Assembly: GCA_964498095.1 (NCBI GenBank)
Contig: CAZCFY010000005.1
Span: forward strand, 1 to 64,000
Length of the DNA stretch: 64,000 bases
Reading direction: 5' to 3'
From: SG-bin7 sp964498095
GTDB taxonomy: Bacteria; Bdellovibrionota; Bdellovibrionia; Bdellovibrionales; SG-bin7
Below the pieces are notes generated by a model, which had not been told where the DNA came from, did no database searches, and saw nothing but the letters and a program-made list of their open reading frames with translations. This document shows positions 17,211 to 26,877 of this stretch, one piece after another; positions within the stretch are counted from its first letter, which is position 1; each line of letters begins with the position of its first letter. The translations under genes and the position numbers were made by a program.

Positions 17211-18221
17211 ATGGAATACTTGTGGCAGCTGGGTCTGTTTGCGGGAAAAGCGTTACTCATAGTGGTCGCCATTGTTACGATTCTGATCGTATTTTTTAGT
17301 TTGATCAGCCGGCAACGCGCCCTTCATCATCTCGATGTTGAAAATCTCAACGAAAAACATAAGGGCTTAGCGGATTTACTTAAAGGCCAGATTTTAGACA
17401 AAAAGCAAATCAAGGCTGAAAAAAAATCGCAGAAAAAAGAAGAGAAAGTGCAAAAGGATCCGAAGCGGGCACGAGCGTACGTCATTGATTTTGAAGGTGA
17501 CATCCGCGCCAGTAATGTCAGTTGTCTGCGCGAAGAAATCACTACCGTCTTGCGTGTAGCCCGCCCTGGTGACGAGGTCATTATCCGTTTGGAAAGCAGT
17601 GGCGGTTTGGTGCACAGCTATGGCTTAGCGGCGGCGCAGTTAGAACGTGTCCGCAAACAAAATCTTAACCTCACCGTTTGTGTCGATAAAGTGGCGGCGA
17701 GCGGCGGTTACATGATGGCTTGTGTAGCTAACAAAATTATTGCGGCTCCCTTTGCGATTCTGGGTTCCGTCGGAGTTCTGGCTCAGGTTCCCAACTTTCA
17801 CCGCTTATTAAAAAAACATGATATTGATTACCAGGAACTCACTGCGGGGGAATACAAACGGACAATAAGTGTCTTAGGGGAAATTACTCCGCAAGGGAAA
17901 GAAAAATTTCTTGAACAGATAAGTGATACGCACGCGCTTTTTAAGGAATTCGTTGCCGCACACCGCCCCCAGGTCAAGTTAGATGAAGTTGCTACCGGAG
18001 AACATTGGTTTGGACTCCGGGCTTTAAATCTAAAATTGGCCGACGCCATCGACACGAGCGATGCGTATATTTCTCAGTTAGAAAAAGACCACGACATATA
18101 TAGGGTCGCTTATGAAGCCAAGAAAAAGCTTAGCGAAAAAATCGCCTCGGCAGTGCACATGGCTGCCGACCAGTTAATTGATAAGGTTTTTACCCAAAGT
18201 AATATAGATCGTTGGTTGTGA
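17211..18221 (+). CDS. sohB: SohB-type inner-membrane S49 peptidase
   Basis: Signal-peptide-peptidase-like serine protease facing the periplasm. An N-terminal membrane segment (about 10-32) and a Lys/Glu-rich linker (60-85) precede the S49 domain. Catalytic Ser164 lies in VAASGGYMMA and the general-base Lys216 in AGEYKRT. ESSGGLVHSYG and GSVGVLAQ are conserved family segments. Length of 336 residues matches SohB (about 350) rather than SppA (about 600). The hydrolase gene starts 7 bp after its stop and is likely co-transcribed. Confidence 0.93.
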   Translation: MEYLWQLGLFAGKALLIVVAIVTILIVFFSLISRQRALHHLDVENLNEKHKGLADLLKGQILDKKQIKAEKKSQKKEEKVQKDPKRARAYVIDFEGDIRASNVSCLREEITTVLRVARPGDEVIIRLESSGGLVHSYGLAAAQLERVRKQNLNLTVCVDKVAASGGYMMACVANKIIAAPFAILGSVGVLAQVPNFHRLLKKHDIDYQELTAGEYKRTISVLGEITPQGKEKFLEQISDTHALFKEFVAAHRPQVKLDEVATGEHWFGLRALNLKLADAIDTSDAYISQLEKDHDIYRVAYEAKKKLSEKIASAVHMAADQLIDKVFTQSNIDRWL

Positions 18222-18228
18222 GGAATTT

Positions 18229-19932
18229 ATGCGAAAGTTTATTTTCTTAGCCTTAGGCTTGGTAGCCCTGCAAACGGACGCTAGCACGCAAAATCTTGAA
18301 TCCGATCCGACCGCGCAGAACTGGGGAGTTTTTGATTGGATTCCCGACGGGCGCCGGCCGCGGGAACTTCCCGAAAACTGTTCCGCTGACGAACTCCACC
18401 GCATAATAACTCACAACAACGATACCGGCGCACGCTCAGCAAAGATTTTAGATTTTTTTGGCCGTTGCGAAAAATATCATACTTTATTGGGTGAATCTGA
18501 TATCCGGGCCTTATTGCAGCTCTTTAATATTGATTATGAATACCAAAACGTCCCCTTTATTAAACCTCTCAAATTAACCATGCGCGACGGCGCGGTCCTT
18601 CACGCCCTTCTCGCCATGAAACCCGACTCTCATCCGCGCCCGCTCGTGATTGTTCAATGTGGTCTTACCTGCACGACGGTCGGCTCCCCTTCGGTACGCT
18701 GGCCCTTGATGCACCTCTTCGATGAATCCCCGTTTCATGTCTTGATTGTTGGCAGCTCAACAACCGCAGAGTTTGGAATTACCAACCGAAAATTTTATAC
18801 CGGCGGAATTCAAGAGGGTCTTTACATTAACGAAATCGCCAAATGGCTAAAAACAAAATCCGAGATCAGCGATTTAATTTCCAGCATTCACGTGCAGGGA
18901 ATGAGTTTAGGCGGTCACGGGGCGCTTTATAGTGCTCTTTACTCGCAAGAAGTTGAAAATGAAAACTTGATCCGTAGCACTCAGGCTTATTGTCCCGTTG
19001 TAGAACTTAAGCCCGCCATGGACAACATTATGCTGAACACGCCGCCGGGCCGTTTCTTACAAGGAAAAATTTGGTCTCAAATGCAACAAATGTTGGGTCA
19101 GGTGCCTGTTATCGACCGCATGATCCCAAATGGTAAAAAACCTTCTTCCGAACGCATGAAGGAAATCGTGGCGCAAGCCTCCCTGGAATATTTTGGCACC
19201 AGCACGCTCCTCACGGGTTTACTGCGTAAAATATTTTACATTCTCGTAAGTTTTCCGACGACGATCGATGACTATTGGAAATCAAACCGCTTTTCTACTT
19301 TGGTACAAGGCCTACGCTCGCCGGTGATAATCTGGTCAGCCGATGACGACCCAGCGGTACTTCCCAGCGAAAATTCTCTGGTACTTTTAGAGCACGCGAA
19401 TAGACCCGGCTCTACTTTAACGGTTTTGAACACCGGCCGGGGCAGCCACTGCGGTTTTGCGCTTTCTCACGGCTGGGATATTTATTCAACTCTCATGAAG
19501 TCTTATATACTAGCTTACAGCCCCGAGTTTCTCGAAAAGTATCACGAGCACCGCCGGCCACTTTCACGGGTGCAAACAGGAAGCGTTGTATTGCTGCCCG
19601 GCCAACGCCATTTTTCGCAAAGTTTTGAACTTGATACCGGAAAAGATACGATCAAAGTCACTTATCAAATATTTGATTCTCACAAAAAGAAATGTGGCAA
19701 CATCGACCCTTATTTGGCTACCGATACACGATGCTTTACTACCGAGACCACGAAAATTCATATATCTGATCTTCATGAGAACATGATCTTCACGCCGCAA
19801 AACGATGCCATAGCGCAAATGTTAACTCGGTGGGCGAATGCGAATTTACGGATCTTAGATGCGCGCGGCCGGCGGTTAATTGATTCAAATCAGGAGCCGG
19901 CAATTATTTCTTGGAACGAACTCGATCACTAG
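18229..19932 (+). CDS. Exported alpha/beta-hydrolase
   Basis: A signal peptide (about 1-18) is followed by a hydrolase fold with nucleophile elbow GMSLGG (Ser226). An acidic residue is likely in WSADDDPAVL and the His in GRGSHCGFA. The fold resembles esterase/lipase families, but substrate is unknown. About 120 residues after the core form an extra C-terminal beta-rich part. It starts 7 bp after sohB, on the same strand with a likely shared transcript. Its 3' end overlaps the convergent AsmA-like gene by 29 bp. Confidence 0.85.
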   Translation: MRKFIFLALGLVALQTDASTQNLESDPTAQNWGVFDWIPDGRRPRELPENCSADELHRIITHNNDTGARSAKILDFFGRCEKYHTLLGESDIRALLQLFNIDYEYQNVPFIKPLKLTMRDGAVLHALLAMKPDSHPRPLVIVQCGLTCTTVGSPSVRWPLMHLFDESPFHVLIVGSSTTAEFGITNRKFYTGGIQEGLYINEIAKWLKTKSEISDLISSIHVQGMSLGGHGALYSALYSQEVENENLIRSTQAYCPVVELKPAMDNIMLNTPPGRFLQGKIWSQMQQMLGQVPVIDRMIPNGKKPSSERMKEIVAQASLEYFGTSTLLTGLLRKIFYILVSFPTTIDDYWKSNRFSTLVQGLRSPVIIWSADDDPAVLPSENSLVLLEHANRPGSTLTVLNTGRGSHCGFALSHGWDIYSTLMKSYILAYSPEFLEKYHEHRRPLSRVQTGSVVLLPGQRHFSQSFELDTGKDTIKVTYQIFDSHKKKCGNIDPYLATDTRCFTTETTKIHISDLHENMIFTPQNDAIAQMLTRWANANLRILDARGRRLIDSNQEPAIISWNELDH

Positions 19933-21877
19933 GTTTTTCTTTAACCAGCTCTTTAAGCCATTGAGAACTTGGTAACAACCTGGGGTTGAGCACCTCGCCA
20001 CTTACATCCCAGCGGAGTAATTTTAAAGACGGGAAATCAACACTTACCCAGCCAGCCAGCCCCGCACCTTCTTGCCAGATTCCCTCAGAGCTAAAAATTG
20101 CTTTTTCCGAAGGAACTTGCGCGCGGCCTTTTTTCCATTCCAGATACTGACGGTAACCCGAAATAGTCGTATTTATATCCGTAATTTCGACCCACGAATC
20201 GGTAAATTTTTTATCTAAAAAAAGCGGCTTTAAAAGATTATAAATTTCAGAACTGGCGTTCATCGCCAAAAGCTTCGCGGAAAGCTGTGCGGTCACCGTT
20301 TGTCCAATATATGAAATGCTGGTCTTAAATGTTTTAACTTTTAGCGCTTGGTTTTCTACAAGTTCTATTCCCAGATCACCTTTAAAAACATCAAAATGCC
20401 CGTTGGTTATTTTGAATTTTCCATAGGTCTCAATCCGACCTAACTTCTCTTTGACTAATAATTCTTGTACGGAAGGGTCAAGCAAGAGCTCTGGCACCTG
20501 TATTTGCACGTAACCATCTTGAAACCGTTTATCAAAATTTAACGAAATAGACCCGTCAAACCTTCCCTTACGAAGCTCTACCTCCGAAAACAACCCCGAG
20601 ACCCTTCCCTCTTGTTTGGCTATCTGTACGCGAGCCTTTTTCATACCCTGGTGAGCCTGAATGTTACGATTGGAAAAATATATTTCCAGATCTTCTAAAA
20701 AACCCTCAAATGACATTTTTCCTGGCGCATCGACACTGACATTTCCGCTCAGTTGCCCGTATTGATTTAACACCCCGTCAAGTACATCCATTTGAAAAAT
20801 ACCTAATAAAGTTTTTAAAGGTAAATGGGATACCCGAATATCAAAAGGTTCCTTTAAGACGCCCTGGCCTAGGTCATAATTTAAATTTGCACTTTCCCAC
20901 GTGCCCGCGTCACCTTCGACCAAACATTCCCGCAATCCTAAGACAGCTTCTTTAAGTTGACTAATTTGCGAGTTTAACTGCAGTTCACACGTTAGCCACA
21001 TGGATCGCGGATAACTTCCGACTTTTTGGCTATTCACTTGTTCGTAAATTTTTAAGAAGTTCGCCAGCGGCAAATGTTTGATTTGTCCTTTTAACGCCAG
21101 CTTGTCGCTTTTTTGGCGGTCCATTTTGGCGACAAAATTTAAAATTCCCTCTTGCCACCGGCCATTTAAAACCACTTCGACGACTTCGGCGCCGACCTCG
21201 CCACCCACGTGAATGGTGGGCCATGAGAGTTCGTGAACAGCTTCAGTTTCCAGGGTTAGGTCTCCCCCAAAGATAATGCGGTCATTTTGTGGACTAACCG
21301 CTAAATCAAATGCTCTTACGGCAGCTCCCGGCCGCTCCTGCAGGCGCATAGAAAAATTTTTAACCTCAATTCCGCCGATGAAATCCAAGAGCGTTTTAGC
21401 GTTAGCGGAACTTAAGCTTTGGGGTTTGCGCGGCAAAATCTTTTTGGAATCTTTGGTCGGCAGCTGTGGTAAGGGCTCCGGCTCGGGCGGACGAAAGCAG
21501 CTCCCCTCTGTGACCAAACTGCCAATTTGTAAGTCGATATTATTAGAAATTATTTTCCCGAGTCTTAGCTCTCCTTTTAACAAGGCTAATAGGCGCAGCG
21601 GAAAATAAACCTCATTGATACGCCAAACGGCATTTCTTAAACACGAATCATTTTCGACGAGGCGTAAATCCGTAACCATTAAGGCAATATGTGGAATGGG
21701 ACCGCGGGCAAGACTCAAGCGCATGTCCCCCGCCGTAAATTCAACGACATCTTGTTGTAACCGCGCTTTTAACCAGGCTTGAAGTTGCTGCGGAGAAAAC
21801 ACTATGCGAATCGCCGCCGCCGTGAGCCCGGCAATTGCAAACGACATGAAAAGCCAGAATAATTTTTTTCGTCCCAC
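19904..21877 (-). CDS. AsmA-like inner-membrane anchored protein
   Basis: 657 residues with one N-terminal membrane segment (about 5-25) and a long periplasmic beta-rich chain. AsmA/TamB-like features are the membrane anchor followed by FSPQQLQAWLKARLQQ and repeated amphipathic strands. AsmA-like proteins are thought to move phospholipids between membranes, so that role is inferred. It starts 27 bp after greA on the same strand. Its 3' end overlaps the convergent hydrolase gene. A second AsmA-like gene lies at the right window edge. Confidence 0.75.
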   Translation of the reverse strand: MGRKKLFWLFMSFAIAGLTAAAIRIVFSPQQLQAWLKARLQQDVVEFTAGDMRLSLARGPIPHIALMVTDLRLVENDSCLRNAVWRINEVYFPLRLLALLKGELRLGKIISNNIDLQIGSLVTEGSCFRPPEPEPLPQLPTKDSKKILPRKPQSLSSANAKTLLDFIGGIEVKNFSMRLQERPGAAVRAFDLAVSPQNDRIIFGGDLTLETEAVHELSWPTIHVGGEVGAEVVEVVLNGRWQEGILNFVAKMDRQKSDKLALKGQIKHLPLANFLKIYEQVNSQKVGSYPRSMWLTCELQLNSQISQLKEAVLGLRECLVEGDAGTWESANLNYDLGQGVLKEPFDIRVSHLPLKTLLGIFQMDVLDGVLNQYGQLSGNVSVDAPGKMSFEGFLEDLEIYFSNRNIQAHQGMKKARVQIAKQEGRVSGLFSEVELRKGRFDGSISLNFDKRFQDGYVQIQVPELLLDPSVQELLVKEKLGRIETYGKFKITNGHFDVFKGDLGIELVENQALKVKTFKTSISYIGQTVTAQLSAKLLAMNASSEIYNLLKPLFLDKKFTDSWVEITDINTTISGYRQYLEWKKGRAQVPSEKAIFSSEGIWQEGAGLAGWVSVDFPSLKLLRWDVSGEVLNPRLLPSSQWLKELVKEKPSDRVRSKK

Positions 21878-21904
21878 GAAAGATATTCTGGCTTAAATTA
21901 GTTC

Positions 21905-22381
21905 TTATTTAAAGGAAATCTCAGTGATCTCGTATTCTTTTATGCCTTTAGGACTTTTTACTTCCACGGTGTCGCCAACGGCTTTGCCGATCATGGCGCG
22001 CGCGAGAGGCGACATTACAGAAATCTTGCCGCTTTTAACGTCAGACTCTAGGGCCCCAACAATTTGATAAGTGGACTCTGTTTCATTTTCGACGTCAGTT
22101 AAAGTCACCTGGGCACCAAAAATCACTTTGTCGGAACGCAGTGACTTGGGGTCAATAACTTCGGCACGAGCAATAGCATCTTGAATTTCGCTAATACGCG
22201 CTTCACACCACGCCTGACGCTCTTTGGCAGCATCGTAGTCAGCGTTCTCACTAAGATCACCAAGTGAACGTGCAAATTCGATGGCTTTAATTACGGCTGG
22301 ACGTTCTTCCTGAACCAGACGCTTTAATTCTTTCTCAAGTTGCTCTTTACCCTGTGGCGTCATCGGCATTTTATCTGACAT
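21905..22381 (-). CDS. greA: Transcription elongation factor GreA
   Basis: Rescues backtracked RNA polymerase by stimulating transcript cleavage. The N-terminal coiled coil holds the catalytic loop motif RSLGDLSENADYDAAKER, and the C-terminal FKBP-like domain ends with SPLARAMIGKAVGDTVEV. The chosen ATG at 22381 gives 158 residues, the usual GreA length, with GGAG 6 nt upstream. ATG 22402, with AGGAG just before it, would add seven residues and is a real alternative; the GTG-type start further up is unlikely. Confidence 0.97.
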   Translation of the reverse strand: MSDKMPMTPQGKEQLEKELKRLVQEERPAVIKAIEFARSLGDLSENADYDAAKERQAWCEARISEIQDAIARAEVIDPKSLRSDKVIFGAQVTLTDVENETESTYQIVGALESDVKSGKISVMSPLARAMIGKAVGDTVEVKSPKGIKEYEITEISFK

Positions 22382-22566
22382 TCGAATCTCCAGATTTTCC
22401 ATTACTCTCCTAAAACTATTGTTTTTACTGGAAAAAACGCAGAGTGGCAACAACAGTTTCTCTGCTCCCAAATGCCAAGTTATATGGCATCTTAGGAATG
22501 TAAATTTTTCAAGACCAAGGCAATAGGCACTATCTTTCGGCGAGGTTTACAATCCAATCTTTCGAA

Positions 22567-23577
22567 ATGACTCAAAAATTCCGAATAAATAGGGTGCAAA
22601 AACTCATCCAGAAAATCAAGCAGTCGAATTCAATTTTGCTCAGCACTCACCGCCAATGCGACGGCGACGGTTTAGGTGCCCAACTTGGACTCTTTCATGC
22701 CTTTCGAAAAGTAAATAAAAAAGTACGTTGTCTAAATGTCGATGCGACTCCCAAAAAATATGACTATTTAAACACGGCCAAATTTGTGCAAATTTTTGAG
22801 GGCACCCACGACCCTATTGAACCCACAGATTTGTGTTTAATCTTAGATACCAATGATAAACGACTGATTACTCCACTCTATGAAGAGTTAGAAAAAAAGT
22901 GTGCGTCCATAGCTTTTATTGATCACCATCCAATTTTGGATGAGGGGCCCGCTCCTACGGACGAATCCCTTATTGAAACAAAGGCCGCGAGTACCGGCGA
23001 AATTGCTTTCTCAATTATTAAAGCGTTGCAAATTGGCTTGGACGCGCAAATTGCTCGCGCTATTTATACGTCGATAGTTTTTGACACGCAACTTTTCCGC
23101 TATGTACGCAATTCTCCGCAATCGCATTTGATTGCCGCGGAATTACTGAGTTACGAGAAGGACCCCGCTGAAGTTCATAAATATTTATTCGCCAACCACA
23201 AGGTTCAAAAATTTAAATTTCTTGCCCAGCTCTTGGATCAAATGGTGTATTTTTCCGGCCAAAAACTGGCGATATTAAAAATCAAACAAAGTGATCTTAC
23301 GGATCATGGCATGACGCCCGAAGATTCACGCGACATTATCGACCTAATTATGAACGTCGAAACACTCGCGGCAGCAGCCCTCATAATGGAGACACCTAAC
23401 GGGTTTCATAAGGTCAGCATCCGCAGTAAAGGCGCGTTCGAAGTCCGCGCGATCGCCGAGCGCCTGGGTGGCGGTGGACACATGTATGCGGCGGGCGCCA
23501 CCGTTAATCTCCCCTATCAAAAAATACACGATTTAATCGTCGACCAACTAACACAACTTTTAAAGCATTCCGCTTGA
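22567..23577 (+). CDS. nrnA: DHH/DHHA1 phosphoesterase, NrnA-type
   Basis: Likely nanoRNase and 3'-phosphoadenosine-5'-phosphate phosphatase, which degrades 2-5-mers of RNA and recycles pAp. Metal-site motifs are all present: THRQCDGDGLG (His28, Asp32, Asp34), DTND (Asp94) and IDHHP (119-123). The DHHA1 domain ends in GGGGHMYAAGA. Length of 336 residues is typical. In a genome without an obvious oligoribonuclease here it may be the main tiny-RNA degrading enzyme. The BFD gene begins 3 bp after its stop. Confidence 0.92.
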   Translation: MTQKFRINRVQKLIQKIKQSNSILLSTHRQCDGDGLGAQLGLFHAFRKVNKKVRCLNVDATPKKYDYLNTAKFVQIFEGTHDPIEPTDLCLILDTNDKRLITPLYEELEKKCASIAFIDHHPILDEGPAPTDESLIETKAASTGEIAFSIIKALQIGLDAQIARAIYTSIVFDTQLFRYVRNSPQSHLIAAELLSYEKDPAEVHKYLFANHKVQKFKFLAQLLDQMVYFSGQKLAILKIKQSDLTDHGMTPEDSRDIIDLIMNVETLAAAALIMETPNGFHKVSIRSKGAFEVRAIAERLGGGGHMYAAGATVNLPYQKIHDLIVDQLTQLLKHSA

Positions 23578-23580
23578 GCC

Positions 23581-23832
23581 ATGGGAAACCAAAATAAGAG
23601 TAAAAATGAAATTGTCTGCCTCTGCAACAATGTCTCGCGGGCCACTATCGAAGAAGCTATTTGCCAAGGCGCCAATACTCTAAACAAAATTTTTGACGCC
23701 ACTACCGCCGGCGTTGGCCCTTGCGGTGGTTCTTGCCGCCGCAAGCTTGCCCCTCTGCTCGAGGGTTATCTTGCGACGGGAAGTTTTCCCGAGAAAATCG
23801 TTCCTGACATGCGTGGGAAAAAGAGAAAATGA
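23581..23832 (+). CDS. BFD-like [2Fe-2S]-binding protein
   Basis: 83-residue protein with the bacterioferritin-associated ferredoxin fold signature: CxC at 13-15 (VCLCNNVSRATIEEAI) and a second Cys pair at 48 and 52 (GPCGGSC). The second pair is CxxxC rather than the CxxC of Bfd. The last 15 residues are basic. It probably carries one [2Fe-2S] cluster for electron or iron transfer; the partner is unknown. It sits 3 bp after nrnA and overlaps the next gene by an ATGA. Confidence 0.85.
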   Translation: MGNQNKSKNEIVCLCNNVSRATIEEAICQGANTLNKIFDATTAGVGPCGGSCRRKLAPLLEGYLATGSFPEKIVPDMRGKKRK

Positions 23833-25280
23833 TTGATAAGAATAAGTTAGCCGAAATAAATCAGCTTATTCGTAGTGGAAAAACGGTCGCCGCGCGCGAA
23901 TTTCTTCAAGACGCAAATCTTAAAAAAGTTCCCAGTCCTCTTGTCGAGGAATTTGCCCAGCTCCTGATCCGCGCTGGGCTGCCTAAACGCGCGCTCCTCT
24001 TCCTGTACAAAAAAGTATATCCAGAAGCGGGAATCCGCGACCAAGCCTCTGACTTACAAAAAGGAATCTATGCGCTGTCGCTATCGCAAGTCGGAGCCGC
24101 CGATGAGGCCATAAAGCTTATTGGTGAGTTAAAAACAAGTAAGGTACCGCAATTATCTTTTTATAAAGCCATCGTTCATATGACGCAATGGGATTATAAG
24201 AGCAGCATTCCACTTTTGAAAAAATATCTTGAAAGTGAGTTGTCCCCCTACGAAAAACTGGTGGCGCAGGTTAATTTGGCCGCCGCCCTCGTGGCCGAAG
24301 ACGAAGTCAGTGAAGGTAAAAATTTACTGCAAGTACTTATAGAAGAAACGAAAGTGCAGAAGCACCTCTTACTTTACAGCAATAGTTTGGGCCTATATTC
24401 ACAGGTACTTATTAAAGAAAAAAAATATACCGAAGCCCAGTCTTTTTTAAACCGCGCGCAGAAACATTTTGGCGACAAATCTTCAAAGTACCTATTATTC
24501 ACCGAAAAGTGGAAACTGTTTGCCGCTTTGGCGAAAGATTCTAAGGATAAAAAAGTATTGCTGGCTCTCAAAGAGTTGCGCAAAGCTTCTATCGACCAAG
24601 AGCACTGGCAAACCGCCCGCGAATGCGATTTCTTTCAGGCCCTTTTTACACGTGATGACGCTTTATTTTTTAAAGTCTATTTTGGTACACCTTTTCCGGC
24701 CTACCGCGAACGACTTTTAAAATCCTACGGGCAGGAAACGTCACTCCCGGATTATTATATTTGGAATCCCATGCAAACCCCCCTGGCGGAGGAAAATTAT
24801 TTTGATGAACTCCGGCTAAAATCGGGCCAGATATATACGCGTCTTTTTTACACCTTGAAGTCTGATTTCTATACCGCCTTTCGCACCGAAACTCTTTTTA
24901 GTAAGATATTCCCTGATGAGTATTATAATCCTGTAAGTTCAGACCAAAAAATCTATACGGCTATCAACCGGTTTTCCCAATGGTTGGAAAAAAATGATAT
25001 TCCCTTGATAGTTCGTCATTATAACAGCGGCTACCGGCTGTTTGTCACTTCGCCATTGGGAATACGCGTTCAATTAAGGGCCGCAGCAAAACTTGAACCG
25101 CATGAAATCTTGCTTTTACGCGAACATTTTAAAAAGGGAATAGGCTTCGCTATTTCCGATGCGATAAGAGTATTAAGTCTCCCACGCAGTACGGCCAAAC
25201 GAAAACTTAGTGACTTGGTCAATGAGGGTCTGATTTCGATAAAAGGGCAAGGACGCAGTCAAAAGTACTTTTTAGATTAG
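23829..25280 (+). CDS. TPR regulator with two winged-helix-like regions
   Basis: 483 residues. The first 300 are helical repeats of TPR type (for example KYTEAQSFLNRAQKHFGD). Residues about 320-410 look like an OmpR/PhoB-type winged helix (SSDQKIYTAINRFSQWLE, then HYNSGYRLFV). The last 50 are a second winged helix of ArsR/MarR-like type (AISDAIRVLSLPRSTAKRKL and DLVNEGLISIKGQGR). No receiver domain is present. It likely binds DNA in response to a protein or peptide partner bound by the TPRs. The start overlaps the BFD stop (ATGA), so both are made together and the Fe-S protein could be linked to its control. Confidence 0.8.
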   Translation: MIDKNKLAEINQLIRSGKTVAAREFLQDANLKKVPSPLVEEFAQLLIRAGLPKRALLFLYKKVYPEAGIRDQASDLQKGIYALSLSQVGAADEAIKLIGELKTSKVPQLSFYKAIVHMTQWDYKSSIPLLKKYLESELSPYEKLVAQVNLAAALVAEDEVSEGKNLLQVLIEETKVQKHLLLYSNSLGLYSQVLIKEKKYTEAQSFLNRAQKHFGDKSSKYLLFTEKWKLFAALAKDSKDKKVLLALKELRKASIDQEHWQTARECDFFQALFTRDDALFFKVYFGTPFPAYRERLLKSYGQETSLPDYYIWNPMQTPLAEENYFDELRLKSGQIYTRLFYTLKSDFYTAFRTETLFSKIFPDEYYNPVSSDQKIYTAINRFSQWLEKNDIPLIVRHYNSGYRLFVTSPLGIRVQLRAAAKLEPHEILLLREHFKKGIGFAISDAIRVLSLPRSTAKRKLSDLVNEGLISIKGQGRSQKYFLD

Positions 25281-26765
25281 TTACTTTATTAGGTGTGACT
25301 GGCGGTTATAAATAAGTTCAATCTCGGCAGCACTTAGTGCCCGATTAAAAATAAAAGCATCGTCAACAGCCCCGGTAAAACCCGGACCACCTCCCGAGCA
25401 ACCGCTACTTGTTGCCTCGGCCCCAATGCACAGGTAAGCATTGTTTGAGTAGACTGGTAGACCGGCGTTGGCGCAAGTATTTACAAGTTGGCCGTCCAAA
25501 TAGAACTTCATATTAAAGGTGTCATATGTCCCAACAAAGTGGTACCAGCGATTAACTTGAATTGTCGCCGGCGGAACACCACATTGTACAAATCCTGTAC
25601 CAGAAATAGAAAGAGTAAGTCCGGTGACACCATTATAGCTTTCCAAATAATACCCATTACCCTCAGTGTTTCCAAAAATGGCTTGGTCGGCGGCCGGAGC
25701 CGTCGCATATTTTACCCACATACCTATCGATAATGTGGATGGAGGCTCAAAGTCGATATGGGGCGGAATAGTTACGCTTTCAACTCGGCCGTCATCGAAG
25801 GTAAATGCCCCCAAGACTTTACCCAAAATATTCTTAAACATTGTGGGAGGATCCGCAGAAATAAAGGTACCGTCGTGACCCCGGCCCGAAGAGTCCACAA
25901 CTATTCCCGCGTCGGATATCGACTCGTTAAGCTTCCAATATCCCATCAACCCGGTCGTATCGATCCACGCTGAATTTAACTCCCAAGGTTCGGAAAGATC
26001 AATGGGGGCATCGATACTTTGACGGCAAATCATCGCGTAATCGTAAACTTTACCGCCAACTTTAGCCGTCAGCCGCGCAGAATAAAGGGATTTATATGCG
26101 GATGTTTCATCGATATTTAATATAAACGATTCGGTGGCGTAAATTAATTCAGCCATATTAAAAGTGCGGCTAACACTAAACCCGGGAACATATTCGACCA
26201 ACCATTGCGATGAGTTTGGCATTTTTTCGCCGCGGTAAATTTTTGCCTGTACTTGGTTTAATGAGTTGTTAACTTTAATAACAACGTCAAATCCGGCGTT
26301 GACCTCTTTCCTACGGCAAAAGGCTTCGGTTATTGGCAATTCTTCAGGCCGTAATTTCATGCGCTCAAAAATAGCTGAGCCCACCCCAATATAATCACGG
26401 TTATAAACCGAAAAATCCAAGCGTGAATCCAAAAAGCTCATGGGAAAATTTAAATCTTGGCAGCTGTCGGCCTTTAAAATCAATTGTTGAGCGGTGGCAG
26501 AGGCACTACCCTGAGTGCCTAAACTATTTTGTGGACATTGGTAATTTGGAAAAGTTCGCAGATAGTCGCCTTCCTCCGGTTTACCTAAATATCCGTCACC
26601 ATCGCCTCCGGCAACGACACTCGTTTGAACTTCGATCGATGGCGCCGAAGAAAAATTTACGGAAGGAGCCGAAGAGGTACAATTTTGAAAGGAAAGCGTA
26701 AGAAGAAGTAAAAAGTAAGTAAAAATAGAAAAGACTATGGTCCCAGAACGATACATTTTCCTCAT
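25281..26765 (-). CDS. LamG-domain lipoprotein
   Basis: Leader ends LLTLSFQNC, a variant lipobox with Asn before Cys. The C-terminal 200 residues are a concanavalin-like LamG/laminin-G-type fold: YWKLNESISDAGIVVDSSG, TFDDGRVESVTIPP, VNRWYHFVGTYD and FTGAVDDAFIFNRALS. These domains usually bind carbohydrate or protein at the cell surface. The middle part is unrecognised. The start is uncertain: ATG 26765 (MRKMYR) touches GGGGA, ATG 26756 has better spacing, and the frame extends to 26795. Its stop is 1 bp from the convergent regulator gene. Confidence 0.82.
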   Translation of the reverse strand: MRKMYRSGTIVFSIFTYFLLLLTLSFQNCTSSAPSVNFSSAPSIEVQTSVVAGGDGDGYLGKPEEGDYLRTFPNYQCPQNSLGTQGSASATAQQLILKADSCQDLNFPMSFLDSRLDFSVYNRDYIGVGSAIFERMKLRPEELPITEAFCRRKEVNAGFDVVIKVNNSLNQVQAKIYRGEKMPNSSQWLVEYVPGFSVSRTFNMAELIYATESFILNIDETSAYKSLYSARLTAKVGGKVYDYAMICRQSIDAPIDLSEPWELNSAWIDTTGLMGYWKLNESISDAGIVVDSSGRGHDGTFISADPPTMFKNILGKVLGAFTFDDGRVESVTIPPHIDFEPPSTLSIGMWVKYATAPAADQAIFGNTEGNGYYLESYNGVTGLTLSISGTGFVQCGVPPATIQVNRWYHFVGTYDTFNMKFYLDGQLVNTCANAGLPVYSNNAYLCIGAEATSSGCSGGGPGFTGAVDDAFIFNRALSAAEIELIYNRQSHLIK

Positions 26766-26877
26766 TCCCCGTATTAAATAATCGGAGTTTATCAAACTCG
26801 ACTAAAGGCGAATTTCCCTAACATAAATGAGCCAAATATGTATCACTTTGATATACATCAAGAGTATTGTGGAGTGG

